This document shows, one piece after another, positions 6,548 to 12,952 of a DNA stretch of 13,923 nucleotides. Source of the DNA: Eubacteriales bacterium (lineage in GTDB: Bacteria; Bacillota; Clostridia; Christensenellales; SZUA-584); NCBI GenBank assembly GCA_028711205.1, contig JAQTSP010000041.1, forward strand, positions 1 to 13,923. Reading direction: 5' to 3'. Each line of letters begins with the position of its first letter. Positions within the stretch are counted from its first letter, which is position 1. The notes under the pieces were generated by a model that was not told where the DNA came from, did not search any database, and worked only from the letters and a program-made list of their open reading frames with translations. A program made the translations under genes and the position numbers.

Positions 6548-7054
6548 CTATACTTTTATATTCCCTATGCGCTTTGGTTTTAACGGTTTCTTGACAGGCG
6601 CTTTCGTCTTGTTAAAAAAGTTCGCCATAATAATGGCAAACACCATGCCGATCAGCATGCCCATCAGCATATCCGAGAAAAGCAGCGCCACGTTTCCGAA
6701 CACACCCTCAATCAGCGAAAAAACGAAATAGCTTAAAAGTATGAACATGATACCCGCCATCGCGCCGCAAAGCCATTGCTTCTCTTTCAGCCCACGGATC
6801 GCAAAATACGACGCCGCGATGATCCCCGCTATCTTGATGACCTGGTTGATCGGCGCGATGGCACTGTCGGCCATGCCCGTTTCTTTGATGATCAGCGCAA
6901 AAAGGAGTATGACGGCAACCGTGAAGACCATCGAAATGAGCGCTCCTTTTAATGCGCATTTGAGATAATTCATGAAGGACGTTTTTTTATTGCTTTTTGT
7001 GTCTTTAACGCTTCTTGCGCGGCCTGCGCTTTTTATGCTACCATTCAAACTCAT
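6548..7054 (-). CDS. TIGR04086-family membrane protein (YrzE-like, DUF3792)
   Basis: This is a small integral membrane protein of 168 aa with a basic N-terminal tail (1-30) and basic C-terminal tail (149-168, KTKAPVKKPLKPKR). Four membrane segments lie at about 34-56, 68-88, 94-116 and 121-145. Length, layout and its position directly upstream of the SCIFF pair match the TIGR04086 family, which is repeatedly found beside scfA in Clostridia. The function is unknown; a role in peptide export or sensing is only suggested by the neighbourhood. The ATG at 7054 follows GGGGG with 8 nt spacing. That ribosome binding site is buried in the stem of a hairpin (7063-7093). A longer upstream reading would have a poor N-terminus and is not preferred. 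Confidence 0.85.
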   Translation of the reverse strand: MSLNGSIKSAGRARSVKDTKSNKKTSFMNYLKCALKGALISMVFTVAVILLFALIIKETGMADSAIAPINQVIKIAGIIAASYFAIRGLKEKQWLCGAMAGIMFILLSYFVFSLIEGVFGNVALLFSDMLMGMLIGMVFAIIMANFFNKTKAPVKKPLKPKRIGNIKV

Positions 7055-7062
7055 AACAAAAT

Positions 7063-7093
7063 CCCCCTTCAACAACATTAATATGAAAGGGGG
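7063..7093 (-). promoter_or_regulatory. Hairpin that hides the ribosome binding site of the TIGR04086 gene
   Basis: On the minus strand CCCCCTTTCA (7093-7084) can pair with TGAAGGGGG (7071-7063), leaving one bulged T and a 12-nt loop. The 3' arm is the ribosome binding site of the next gene, and ATTTTGTT and the ATG follow. It may serve as a leaky terminator after the acyl-CoA synthetase gene, as a translation block, or both. Confidence 0.5.
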
Positions 7094-7124
7094 CCCAAGT
7101 TTATACCACCAACGCCAATTTACG

Positions 7125-8789
7125 CTATGCCGTTTCGATGTTTGCCGCGTCAGAGAGGCCAAGCAGGGCGATTGCCCATTCCCTAAGCTTATACTTTTGT
7201 ATCTTACCGCTCGCGGTCATCGGAAAAGCGTCGATAAACTGCACATACCGCGGCGCCTTATATTTGGAAAGTCCGTTCCTGACGTACGCGATTATGCTTT
7301 CTTCCGTTTCCTTAGCGCCTTCCTTGAGTATCACGCACGCCAGCACCTCTTCGCCGTATTTTGCATCCGGTACGCCGACGACCTGCACGTCCTTGACGGC
7401 GGGATGCGTATATAAAAACTCTTCAAGCTCTCTCGGGTATATATTCTCTCCGCCGCGTATGATCATATCCTTAAGGCGGCCGGTGATCTTGTAATAGCCG
7501 TTTTTATCCATCACACCAAGGTCGCCCGTGTGCAGCCACCCGTCGCCGTCGATGACCTGCGCCGTCGCCTCTGGCATCTTATAGTAGCCCTTCATCACAT
7601 GGTACCCTCTTGTAACGATCTCGCCGACGACACCCGGCGGCGCGTCCTTGCCCGTCTCGGGATCGACGATCTTCGCTTCGACGTTGGGATACGCGCGCCC
7701 GACGGTCGAGACCCGTATCTCGATCGGGTCATCGGCCTTTGTCTGCGTAATGCCGGGCGAAGACTCCGTCTGTCCGTAGACGATCGTGATCTCGCGCGCG
7801 CCCATACGCTGCGTCACCGCCTTCATCACCTCGACCGGGCACGGAGACCCCGCCATGATGCCCGTCCTGAGCGACGAAAAATCGTATGTGTCAAAATCCT
7901 TGTTCTCCAGCATCGCGATAAACATCGTCGGCACACCATGAACCGCCGTGCACTTTTCGTCAGCAACAGCCCGCATCACCCGTTCCGGGTTAAAATGGTC
8001 GACGATCACCATCGCCGTGTCATTGGTGACGGACGCCATCACGCCGAGCACACACCCGAAGCAGTGAAAAAGCGGCACAGGGATACAAAGCCTGTCCTCA
8101 CGAGAGAATTTCATGTATTCGCCGATGATCTTGCCGTTGTTGACAAGGTTATAATGCGTCAGCATCACGCCCTTGGGAAACCCTGTCGTGCCCGAGGTGT
8201 ACTGCATGTTGATAACGTCGTCCGGATCAAGCTCTTTCTGACGCGCGGCACGCGCTTCCTCGCTGACGGACCCGGCCATCTCCTCGATATCGCGCCAGGC
8301 AAACATCCCGGGCTGACGCTCATCGTCAAGAAAGATCACGTTTTTCAGGCAAGGCAGTTTTTTGCTCTTCAGTTTTCCCGGCGCGCTGCCGGCAAGCTCG
8401 GGGCATATCGCGTTGATATGGTCTAAATAGCTGTTGTCTTTTGTGCCGCCCATCATGATGAGTGTTGTCGTATCGGACTGCTTTAAAAGATATTCCAGCT
8501 CGAATTTCTTGTAGTTTGTGTTGACCGTGACCAGTACGGCGCCGATCTTCGCGGTGGCGAACTGCGTGATCACCCACTGCGGATAGTTGGTCGCCCATAT
8601 GGCAACTTTGTCGCCTTTTCCTATACCGAGCGCCATGAAACCGCGCGCGGTTTTATCGCAGACCTCTTTGAACCCGGCCGCGCTGTAGCGCACGCCTTCA
8701 AACGGATGCACAGCAAAATCTTTATCCGGATACATCTTAACTTTCTGATCCAGAAGATCCCCGATTGTGATGTTTATCAGTTCCGGCAT
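7125..8789 (-). CDS. AMP-forming acyl-CoA synthetase under T-box control
   Basis: This is an ANL-superfamily acyl-CoA synthetase, 554 aa, which activates a carboxylic acid with ATP and CoA in the cytoplasm. Visible motifs are the P-loop YTSGTTGFPKG (197-207), VYGQTESSP (337-345), the TGD of the A7 motif (421-423), the hinge region GRLKDMIIRGGENIYPRELE (437-456) and the catalytic lysine Lys529 in MTASGKIQK. No signal or transmembrane segment is evident. It resembles medium-chain or branched-chain fatty acyl-CoA synthetases more than acetyl-CoA synthetase; the substrate cannot be read directly. I chose the ATG at 8789 because GGAGGG lies 7 nt upstream, and further upstream reading enters the T-box leader. 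The leucine-type T-box suggests a role in leucine supply, for example isovalerate activation. A hairpin precedes its ribosome binding site. Confidence 0.93.
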   Translation of the reverse strand: MPELINITIGDLLDQKVKMYPDKDFAVHPFEGVRYSAAGFKEVCDKTARGFMALGIGKGDKVAIWATNYPQWVITQFATAKIGAVLVTVNTNYKKFELEYLLKQSDTTTLIMMGGTKDNSYLDHINAICPELAGSAPGKLKSKKLPCLKNVIFLDDERQPGMFAWRDIEEMAGSVSEEARAARQKELDPDDVINMQYTSGTTGFPKGVMLTHYNLVNNGKIIGEYMKFSREDRLCIPVPLFHCFGCVLGVMASVTNDTAMVIVDHFNPERVMRAVADEKCTAVHGVPTMFIAMLENKDFDTYDFSSLRTGIMAGSPCPVEVMKAVTQRMGAREITIVYGQTESSPGITQTKADDPIEIRVSTVGRAYPNVEAKIVDPETGKDAPPGVVGEIVTRGYHVMKGYYKMPEATAQVIDGDGWLHTGDLGVMDKNGYYKITGRLKDMIIRGGENIYPRELEEFLYTHPAVKDVQVVGVPDAKYGEEVLACVILKEGAKETEESIIAYVRNGLSKYKAPRYVQFIDAFPMTASGKIQKYKLREWAIALLGLSDAANIETA

Positions 8790-8806
8790 AACAACCCTCC
8801 ATATGG

Positions 8807-8830
8807 CCCCGGAAACCTTTGTTTCCCGGG
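8807..8830 (-). promoter_or_regulatory. Strong 5'-UTR hairpin after the T-box terminator
   Basis: CCCGGGAAAC and GTTTCCGGGG pair in 9 of 10 positions (one G-G mismatch) around an AAAG loop. No T-run follows, so it is not an intrinsic terminator. It lies between the T-box terminator and the ribosome binding site and might stabilise the mRNA 5' end if the leader is cleaved. Confidence 0.4.
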
Positions 8831-8841
8831 AAGTAAGATAT

Positions 8842-8872
8842 AAAAAAACCTCCGTCTGCACAGAGACGAAAG
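8842..8872 (-). terminator. T-box riboswitch terminator
   Basis: CTTTCGTCT, a CTGTGC loop and AGACGGAGG form a 9-bp stem with wobble pairs, followed by TTTTTTT (8848-8842). The 5' part overlaps the region after the T-box sequence that the antiterminator would use, as expected for a T-box switch. Confidence 0.85.
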
Positions 8873-9099
8873 TTTCGCGGTACCACTCTGCTTGCGCATA
8901 TGCGCCAGCTTAACAGGGCATCTTTATGCCCATTCCCCAATAACGAAGGGTATACCGTCAAAGCTTACTGCCATTTTCGGCCTTGAGGCTCCTGGGTGAG
9001 TCACGCATCCTGCCCGCGTCCGTCTCGCACCAGCCGACGGCTCTCTTGACGCATCACGCAGATACGCTGTTGTCCCTCTCACAGCCTTTATCCTGATTA
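8842..9099 (-). promoter_or_regulatory. T-box riboswitch leader, specifier best read as CUC (leucine)
   Basis: This is an uncharged-tRNA-sensing leader on the minus strand. The T-box AGAGTGGTACCGCG lies at 8889-8876, just before the terminator. Stem I is complete. GGCTGTGAGAGGGA at the base is the K-turn region, its GGC and GGG pairing with GCC and CCC at 8994-8996 and beyond. GCGTATCTGC pairs with GCAGGATGCGT, with one bulged A. GCGTC/GACGC follows, then AGAGAG and a CCGTC/GACGG apical stem with GGTGC in its loop. After the 3' strand of Stem I comes GA-CTC-A-CCC. Aligned with the B. subtilis glyQS layout (specifier, then A, then helix), the specifier is CUC at 9000-8998. The T-box bulge TGGT fits a discriminator A, as in tRNA-Leu. 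It precedes an acyl-CoA synthetase, an unusual target. Confidence 0.93.
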
Positions 9100-9105
9100 T
9101 TGTAT

Positions 9106-9134
9106 ATTATAAACAAGCCGTATTTATGTGTCAA
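9106..9134 (-). promoter_or_regulatory. Consensus promoter of the T-box / acyl-CoA synthetase transcript
   Basis: TTGACA (9129-9134), a 17-bp spacer and TATAAT (9106-9111) match the sigma-A consensus exactly. Transcription would start near 9099, so the leader is about 310 nt long. Confidence 0.88.
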
Positions 9135-9304
9135 CATATTATATTAACAACTTTGAATAGTTCCGGCCGCCTTATATATGTATAGCAGACATATAATATC
9201 CAAAACATATTTATCAGGTTGGAAACTCAGTCTGAAGCCGCTGTCCCATATCAAAGAGGCGGCGGCTGACATCATAAATAAAAAGAACTTTTATGCGGTT
9301 TGTT
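9135..9304. other. Intergenic stretch with no recognised gene
   Basis: I see no credible coding sequence or RNA gene here. The stretch is AT-rich and holds a loose inverted repeat, AGCCGC (9236-9241) with GCGGCT (9262-9267), without a T-run on either strand. Confidence 0.5.
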
Positions 9305-9697
9305 TTATAATTTATCTCTGCTTTTATTTTTTATTTGCCGCGGCCTGAGTTCCTGACGCCATACGCGCAGCAGCGCGGCGGCGATCAAAAAAACGGCAAA
9401 CACGCGCCGTAGCACCGGCGCATCGATCACCGACGCCAGATAATATCCCGCGGCGGCGCCGATGCACCCGAATACCATGATAATAAGCACCGGCTTTAAG
9501 CGCACGTTTTTTTGGCGGAAATGCGATACAAGCGCAAAGACCGCCATCGGTATGTACGCAAACAGCGTCATGCCCTGCGCCTCGTGCTGTGTCGCCGCCA
9601 TAAAAAGCGTCAGGCATGGTATCAGCACAATGCCGCCGCCAAGCCCCATGCCGCCCACGATGCCAAACATAATACCAAGCAAAGCGTAGCCTGTCAA
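9305..9697 (-). CDS. TSUP (TauE/SafE) permease, C-terminal half-protein
   Basis: This is a half-length membrane protein of 130 aa in the TSUP/TauE/SafE superfamily, whose members move sulfite, sulfonates or other small anions. Four hydrophobic segments lie at about 4-24, 26-36 with 43-58, 68-90 and 94-113. The repeat motif GIVGGMGLGGGIVLIP (12-27) matches the start of each TSUP half. The start is a TTG at 9697 that overlaps the TGA of the preceding half gene as TTGA. An internal ATG 9 codons later is possible but would cut the first membrane segment. Together with the 116-aa partner it makes about 246 aa, the size of a normal single TSUP protein. It could be a natural two-subunit version or a frameshifted gene; paired halves like these occur in Clostridia, so I favour the former. 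Confidence 0.8.
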   Translation of the reverse strand: MTGYALLGIMFGIVGGMGLGGGIVLIPCLTLFMAATQHEAQGMTLFAYIPMAVFALVSHFRQKNVRLKPVLIIMVFGCIGAAAGYYLASVIDAPVLRRVFAVFLIAAALLRVWRQELRPRQIKNKSRDKL

Positions 9698-10044
9698 AAT
9701 AAAAGCCGGATACCGGCGGTCAGCATCAGCAGCGTGAATATGCCGTTGAGCAGACGCGTCTTGATGCGCCCCAGAAGGAACGCGCCAAGCAGCCCGCCGA
9801 TCGCGGCGCCGCCGCACAGGTAAAGCGTTTCGGTTAGCGGCACAAACCCGCCGCCGACATACAGTGCGGCGGACACGGCGCATATTGGAAATATGACGGC
9901 CAGCGACGTCGCATGCGCCCGGCGCTCTTCAAGCCCCGCCTGCTCGAGTCCCTCGACAACGGCGATACCGCCTCCCGAACCGAAAAATCCGGCGATCAGG
10001 CCGGACAATATGCCCGCGGCCGCTTTTTTGATTCCTTTTTTCAT
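9694..10044 (-). CDS. TSUP (TauE/SafE) permease, N-terminal half-protein
   Basis: This is a 116-aa half-length TSUP-superfamily membrane protein. After a short basic N-terminus (MKKGIKK) comes the first TSUP repeat motif GLIAGFFGSGGGIAVVEGL (15-33), then AHATSLAVIFPI (43-54), GGGFVPL, a GGAAIGGLLGAFL segment and the closing KTRLLNGIFTLLMLTAGIRL, which is typical of the end of a TSUP half. Its ribosome binding site GGGGTGA sits in the 3' arm of a hairpin (10052-10075). It is 50 bp after the HEAT-repeat gene and probably in the same transcript. It ends in frame at the point where the second half starts, consistent with translational coupling. Confidence 0.82.
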   Translation of the reverse strand: MKKGIKKAAAGILSGLIAGFFGSGGGIAVVEGLEQAGLEERRAHATSLAVIFPICAVSAALYVGGGFVPLTETLYLCGGAAIGGLLGAFLLGRIKTRLLNGIFTLLMLTAGIRLLF

Positions 10045-10051
10045 GATTTCA

Positions 10052-10075
10052 CCCCGGCATTATTTTCTACCGGAG
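10052..10075 (-). promoter_or_regulatory. Hairpin overlapping the ribosome binding site of the first TSUP gene
   Basis: CTCCGG (10075-10070) can pair with CCGGGG (10057-10052) over a 12-nt loop on the minus strand. The 3' arm supplies the GGGG of the ribosome binding site. No T-run follows. With 6 bp the case is weak. Confidence 0.3.
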
Positions 10076-10094
10076 TGCTTCTGCATATTCAGGA

Positions 10095-10658
10095 TTATGC
10101 TATATCGTTATTTTTGTCGTTATACGGATCCTTTGGAAACGAATTTTGAGCCTGTTTGCTGTGCGCCCACCATTCATTCCATTTTTCCTCGTCTTCTCCA
10201 AAGTCCTGGCCTGTGATCCATGTCAGCGCTTCCGTTGCGCGGAGCCTGACCATCTGATCCGGGTCCTGCAGGCCCGGTATCAGAAGAGGCACCGCGTCAA
10301 GATCGTGTAAGATGGCAAGATTCGTCATGGCTTCAGCGCGTTTGTCCGCATCCTCGTTTTTCAGATCTGCTATGATCTTATCCTTATTTTTTCTCAGCGC
10401 AGCCTCGTCCGGTCCTGACCGTCTTTGGCTGCGGCTTTTTGCATGGTATGGCTTATCGTTCAACTCTCCGATACCGATACCAAACGCACCGCCGATGAAA
10501 AGCCCGATGTACCAAATGTACTTAGGTATTGGCACAGACATGAGATCCGGAATAAATACCGATATAAAAAGCACGCAAACAATAACAAAAACAGCTGCGC
10601 CTATGATAAAAGCAAATAATAATTTGATGACATGAGTCAATAATGTGTCTTTTCCCAT
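10095..10658 (-). CDS. Membrane-anchored HEAT-repeat protein
   Basis: This is a 187-aa protein with two membrane segments (about 9-35 and 47-65) and a soluble C-terminal part. It has two HEAT-type helical repeats at roughly 93-119 (KNKDKIIADLKNEDADKRAEAM) and 120-149 (DAVPLLIPGLQDPDQMVRLRATEA, shown only in part). The tail ITGQDFG, then W160, W163 and W164, is a common ending after HEAT repeats in membrane or secreted bacterial proteins. HEAT repeats bind proteins; no enzyme motif is visible, and I do not recognise a specific function. GAGGTGA precedes the ATG at 10658. It lies upstream of the TSUP pair and likely shares its mRNA. Two minute reading frames with a strong ribosome binding site lie just upstream. 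Confidence 0.8.
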   Translation of the reverse strand: MGKDTLLTHVIKLLFAFIIGAAVFVIVCVLFISVFIPDLMSVPIPKYIWYIGLFIGGAFGIGIGELNDKPYHAKSRSQRRSGPDEAALRKNKDKIIADLKNEDADKRAEAMTNLAILHDLDAVPLLIPGLQDPDQMVRLRATEALTWITGQDFGEDEEKWNEWWAHSKQAQNSFPKDPYNDKNNDIA

Positions 10659-10665
10659 AACGTGT

Positions 10666-10695
10666 TCACCTCGCCAAAATTAAAGGAACTCTCAT
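10666..10695 (-). CDS. Possible 9-codon leader peptide upstream of the HEAT gene
   Basis: The frame reads MRVPLILAR and stops within the GAGGTGA ribosome binding site of the HEAT gene. Its ATG overlaps the stop of a two-codon frame (10692-10700, Met-Ser) that has GGAGGAGG 5 nt before its ATG. This could be translational coupling or chance; nothing proves that it is translated. Confidence 0.2.
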   Translation of the reverse strand: MRVPLILAR

Positions 10696-10746
10696 GACAT
10701 GGCAGCCTCCTCCATACGATAAATACTCATTTACCATGTTTATCTA

Positions 10747-10752
10747 ATTATA
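10747..10752 (-). promoter_or_regulatory. Candidate -10 box for the HEAT/TSUP genes
   Basis: An exact TATAAT on the minus strand lies 89 bp before the HEAT gene start. The -35 position is poor (ATACAG at 17 bp), so this is a tentative promoter. Confidence 0.35.
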
Positions 10753-10791
10753 CTGCAATGCTTTATTATCTGTATACGAACGCCGGACATG

Positions 10792-12384
10792 TTATCCTGG
10801 TTTTACTTCAAAGAGGCAATACTTGAATGTGTGGTGCTCAAACACCTGCTCGACCGCTTCGATAAAGCCGTAGTTATCGAGCAGATACGGTACGTCCTTT
10901 CCGTAATCCGTTGTTTTCCCGCCGTACCGCAGCACAACGAATTGCACCTCTTTGTTTTTGATGATCTCGTTTTGTGTCTCCTTTATTTCTGCCACCGCCA
11001 TGTTCAGCTTGCAGAAGTATTTTGTCGTCGGCAGTATGCCTGCCACCGTGTAAAAACCACCATCCAGAAAGCCGTAGTTTAACAGCGTGGGGTTTTCATC
11101 TGCGCTCATGATCTCGGCGAAACGGTATTGCGCCAGTTCCGTTTTTTCCACGTCCATAAAATCCCGGTATTGATAGTACCGGTAGGCGTATGCGCATGAC
11201 AGCGTCAGCACGATAACCGTACACACCGCAAAAACGGCGCGGGATATGCCTGCGGATATCTTGCGCTTCGGGTTGATCGCCGATCTGATTTTTTGGATGA
11301 GCCATACCGCAAAGCGCATCACCGCGATCAGGCCGGGCAGCATCAGTAAACCGTAGAGTATCAGAAAATAATAGACATAGCTCCTGCCTCCGCAGTATAT
11401 GCCAAAGCCCAGCAATACGGGCAGCAGCACGAGCGATACCTTTGCCCAGACGCCGCGGATCATCTTTCTTGTGCCGATAAACCCAACGAGAGTAAAAACA
11501 ATCGAAATAAGCAGCGGTTTTGCCTCCAGAACATACGCATAAACGATGCCCCATACATTTTTGACCATGCCCGCAAAGCTGTTCATCTTTGCATACGCGA
11601 TGACGTTGAGATAAAAATACGTATGGAGCCAGTCGTACAGCGCACCGTTTGCGGCAAAGTAGACAAACCACGGAACCGTGGATATCACCATGCCGGCAAG
11701 GAAATAGAGGCAGTACAAAAACGCCTGCCGGAACTTCTTCTGAAAGATAAAGCTAAAAAATATCGCAATCATCCAGGCCAGCCAGAACCCCAGCATTGTA
11801 AACTTGATCCATAGCACACACCCGGCGAGAACGCCACAGAGCATCAGTATTTTTGGGCCGAGATCGTCCCTGCATTTGAAGTGCCGCAAAAGAAAATACA
11901 GCCCGGCTGCCATCAGCGGCAGGCAGAGCTCTTCCGCGCTGTCCCCGTGGGCAAAGAATGTCGACGAATAGACCAGTGCGGCCAATATGGGAATCAGTAT
12001 ATATGCGTACTTTTTATCAAAAAACAGCCCCGCGATTTTCGCCGCATAATAAAGGTACGCCGTGCCGGCGATGACCTCAAGAAAGTACACACCGATGAAC
12101 GTGGTATTTGAGACAAGCCAACAAAGGCCGTGCAGAAAATAGAGCAGCACGCCTTTTTGCTCGAAGAGGTCGCGGTAGACGACCTGCCCCTGCATCATCC
12201 CCTTGCCGACGGTGAAATAGCAGTTGGCGTCCACCCAGTCGTTCATGGGATAAAGAAACGATGATTTCGAACAGATCGCAAGAACAGCGAACGCTGTGAT
12301 AAAGCAATAGACCAAAAGCCACCGGCTTTTGATGAATGGCAAAGGGTCTTGCACGCCCTTAAGTTTTACCAAATCTTCTTGCAT
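10792..12384 (-). CDS. Multi-pass membrane protein, GT-C-like glycosyltransferase candidate
   Basis: This is a 530-aa integral membrane protein with about 11-12 hydrophobic segments between residues 21 and 410 and a soluble, probably outward-facing C-terminal part (about 415-530). The first loop carries WVDANCYFTVG (50-60) and YRDLFEQKG (70-78). Asp52, Asp72 and Glu75 lie where GT-C glycosyltransferases (PMT/GT39-like) place their acidic catalytic residues, and HGDSAEE follows near residue 155. That architecture fits an enzyme using a polyprenyl-phosphate sugar on the outer face of the membrane. No partner glycosyltransferase or flippase is next to it, so the acceptor is unknown. The ATG at 12384 has GGAG 8 nt upstream. 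It has its own promoter, divergent from mrnC. The GT-C assignment is by pattern only. Confidence 0.72.
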   Translation of the reverse strand: MQEDLVKLKGVQDPLPFIKSRWLLVYCFITAFAVLAICSKSSFLYPMNDWVDANCYFTVGKGMMQGQVVYRDLFEQKGVLLYFLHGLCWLVSNTTFIGVYFLEVIAGTAYLYYAAKIAGLFFDKKYAYILIPILAALVYSSTFFAHGDSAEELCLPLMAAGLYFLLRHFKCRDDLGPKILMLCGVLAGCVLWIKFTMLGFWLAWMIAIFFSFIFQKKFRQAFLYCLYFLAGMVISTVPWFVYFAANGALYDWLHTYFYLNVIAYAKMNSFAGMVKNVWGIVYAYVLEAKPLLISIVFTLVGFIGTRKMIRGVWAKVSLVLLPVLLGFGIYCGGRSYVYYFLILYGLLMLPGLIAVMRFAVWLIQKIRSAINPKRKISAGISRAVFAVCTVIVLTLSCAYAYRYYQYRDFMDVEKTELAQYRFAEIMSADENPTLLNYGFLDGGFYTVAGILPTTKYFCKLNMAVAEIKETQNEIIKNKEVQFVVLRYGGKTTDYGKDVPYLLDNYGFIEAVEQVFEHHTFKYCLFEVKPG

Positions 12385-12413
12385 TTCACGGACTCCGGCA
12401 AATTTATTGATTC

Positions 12414-12442
12414 ATTATATACCAACTACTTCCATTTGTCAT
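12414..12442 (-). promoter_or_regulatory. Promoter of the GT-C-like gene
   Basis: ATGACA (12437-12442), a 17-bp spacer and an exact TATAAT (12414-12419) give a start near 12407, 23 nt before the ATG. Confidence 0.65.
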
Positions 12443-12470
12443 GGCAATACTGTAAACTTTTCGGGATGCT

Positions 12471-12498
12471 TTTACATCTCTCCTGCTTATGCTATAAT
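12471..12498 (+). promoter_or_regulatory. Promoter of mrnC, giving a leaderless or near-leaderless mRNA
   Basis: TTTACA (12471-12476), a 16-bp spacer and an exact TATAAT (12493-12498) are present. The ATG begins 7 nt after the -10 box, at the expected transcription start. Confidence 0.6.
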
Positions 12499-12505
12499 TA
12501 AATTT

Positions 12506-12952
12506 ATGAACGGTCCCATAACCGGCGATACGTACGAAATATCGCTTCGCGCCGTATCCGAAAACAAAATACGCGAGTTTTCGCCGCTTAACCTTGCCTA
12601 CATCGGCGATACCGTGTACGACCTGTATATCAGGCGCTATCTTGTTAAAAATAAGATGGGCAGGGTGGAAGATCTGCATAAACAGGCATCGGGCGTCGTC
12701 AACGCACGCGCGCAGGCCGCTGCGGCAAAGCTTTTGCTCCCCTTCTTGACCGAACGGGAAAAGGAAATCTTCCGCATGGGGAAAAACGCGAAATCGACGC
12801 CGCCCAAGAACATGAGCGTGGATGACTATTCGCAGGCCACAGGGCTCGAAGCGGTCGTCGGTTATCTGTACTTAAGAGACTTGACGGAAAGAACGGACGA
12901 ACTTTTCCGCATCATTATAAATCACTTTTTTGGGGAGGATACCGATGCCTGA
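12506..12952 (+). CDS. mrnC: Mini-ribonuclease III
   Basis: Mini-III removes the ends of 23S rRNA precursors in Gram-positive bacteria. It has only the RNase III catalytic domain and no double-stranded-RNA-binding domain, and this 148-aa protein has that size. LAYIGDTVYDLYIRRYLV (30-47, Asp35), DLHKQASGVVNARAQA (56-71), GKNAKS (92-97, then PPKN) and YSQATGLEAVVGYLYL (108-123, Glu115) are the signature blocks. The ATG at 12506 is the only in-frame start before the conserved region downstream of the promoter, and no ribosome binding site precedes it. The end overlaps thyX by 8 bp. The order mrnC-thyX-rlmB resembles the cysS-mrnC-rlmB cluster of other Firmicutes. Confidence 0.93.
   Translation: MNGPITGDTYEISLRAVSENKIREFSPLNLAYIGDTVYDLYIRRYLVKNKMGRVEDLHKQASGVVNARAQAAAAKLLLPFLTEREKEIFRMGKNAKSTPPKNMSVDDYSQATGLEAVVGYLYLRDLTERTDELFRIIINHFFGEDTDA

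Noticed and set aside
7530..8426. Long plus-strand open frame of 298 codons
   Set aside because: It is antisense to the acyl-CoA synthetase, its translation is rich in Arg and His with no family motif, and it has no ribosome binding site or promoter.
8998..9001. Alternative specifier readings (UCA serine, ACU threonine, GAC aspartate) for the T-box
   Set aside because: Only CUC is directly followed by an A and then by the closing helix, as in the glyQS arrangement; the others shift the specifier out of the expected place.
9236..9267. Inverted repeat AGCCGC / GCGGCT as terminator for the TSUP genes
   Set aside because: The loop is 20 nt long and no T-run follows on either strand.
12329..12505. 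Longer start for mrnC
   Set aside because: It would cross both divergent promoters and add 59 residues unlike the family. The ATG at 12506 fits family length.
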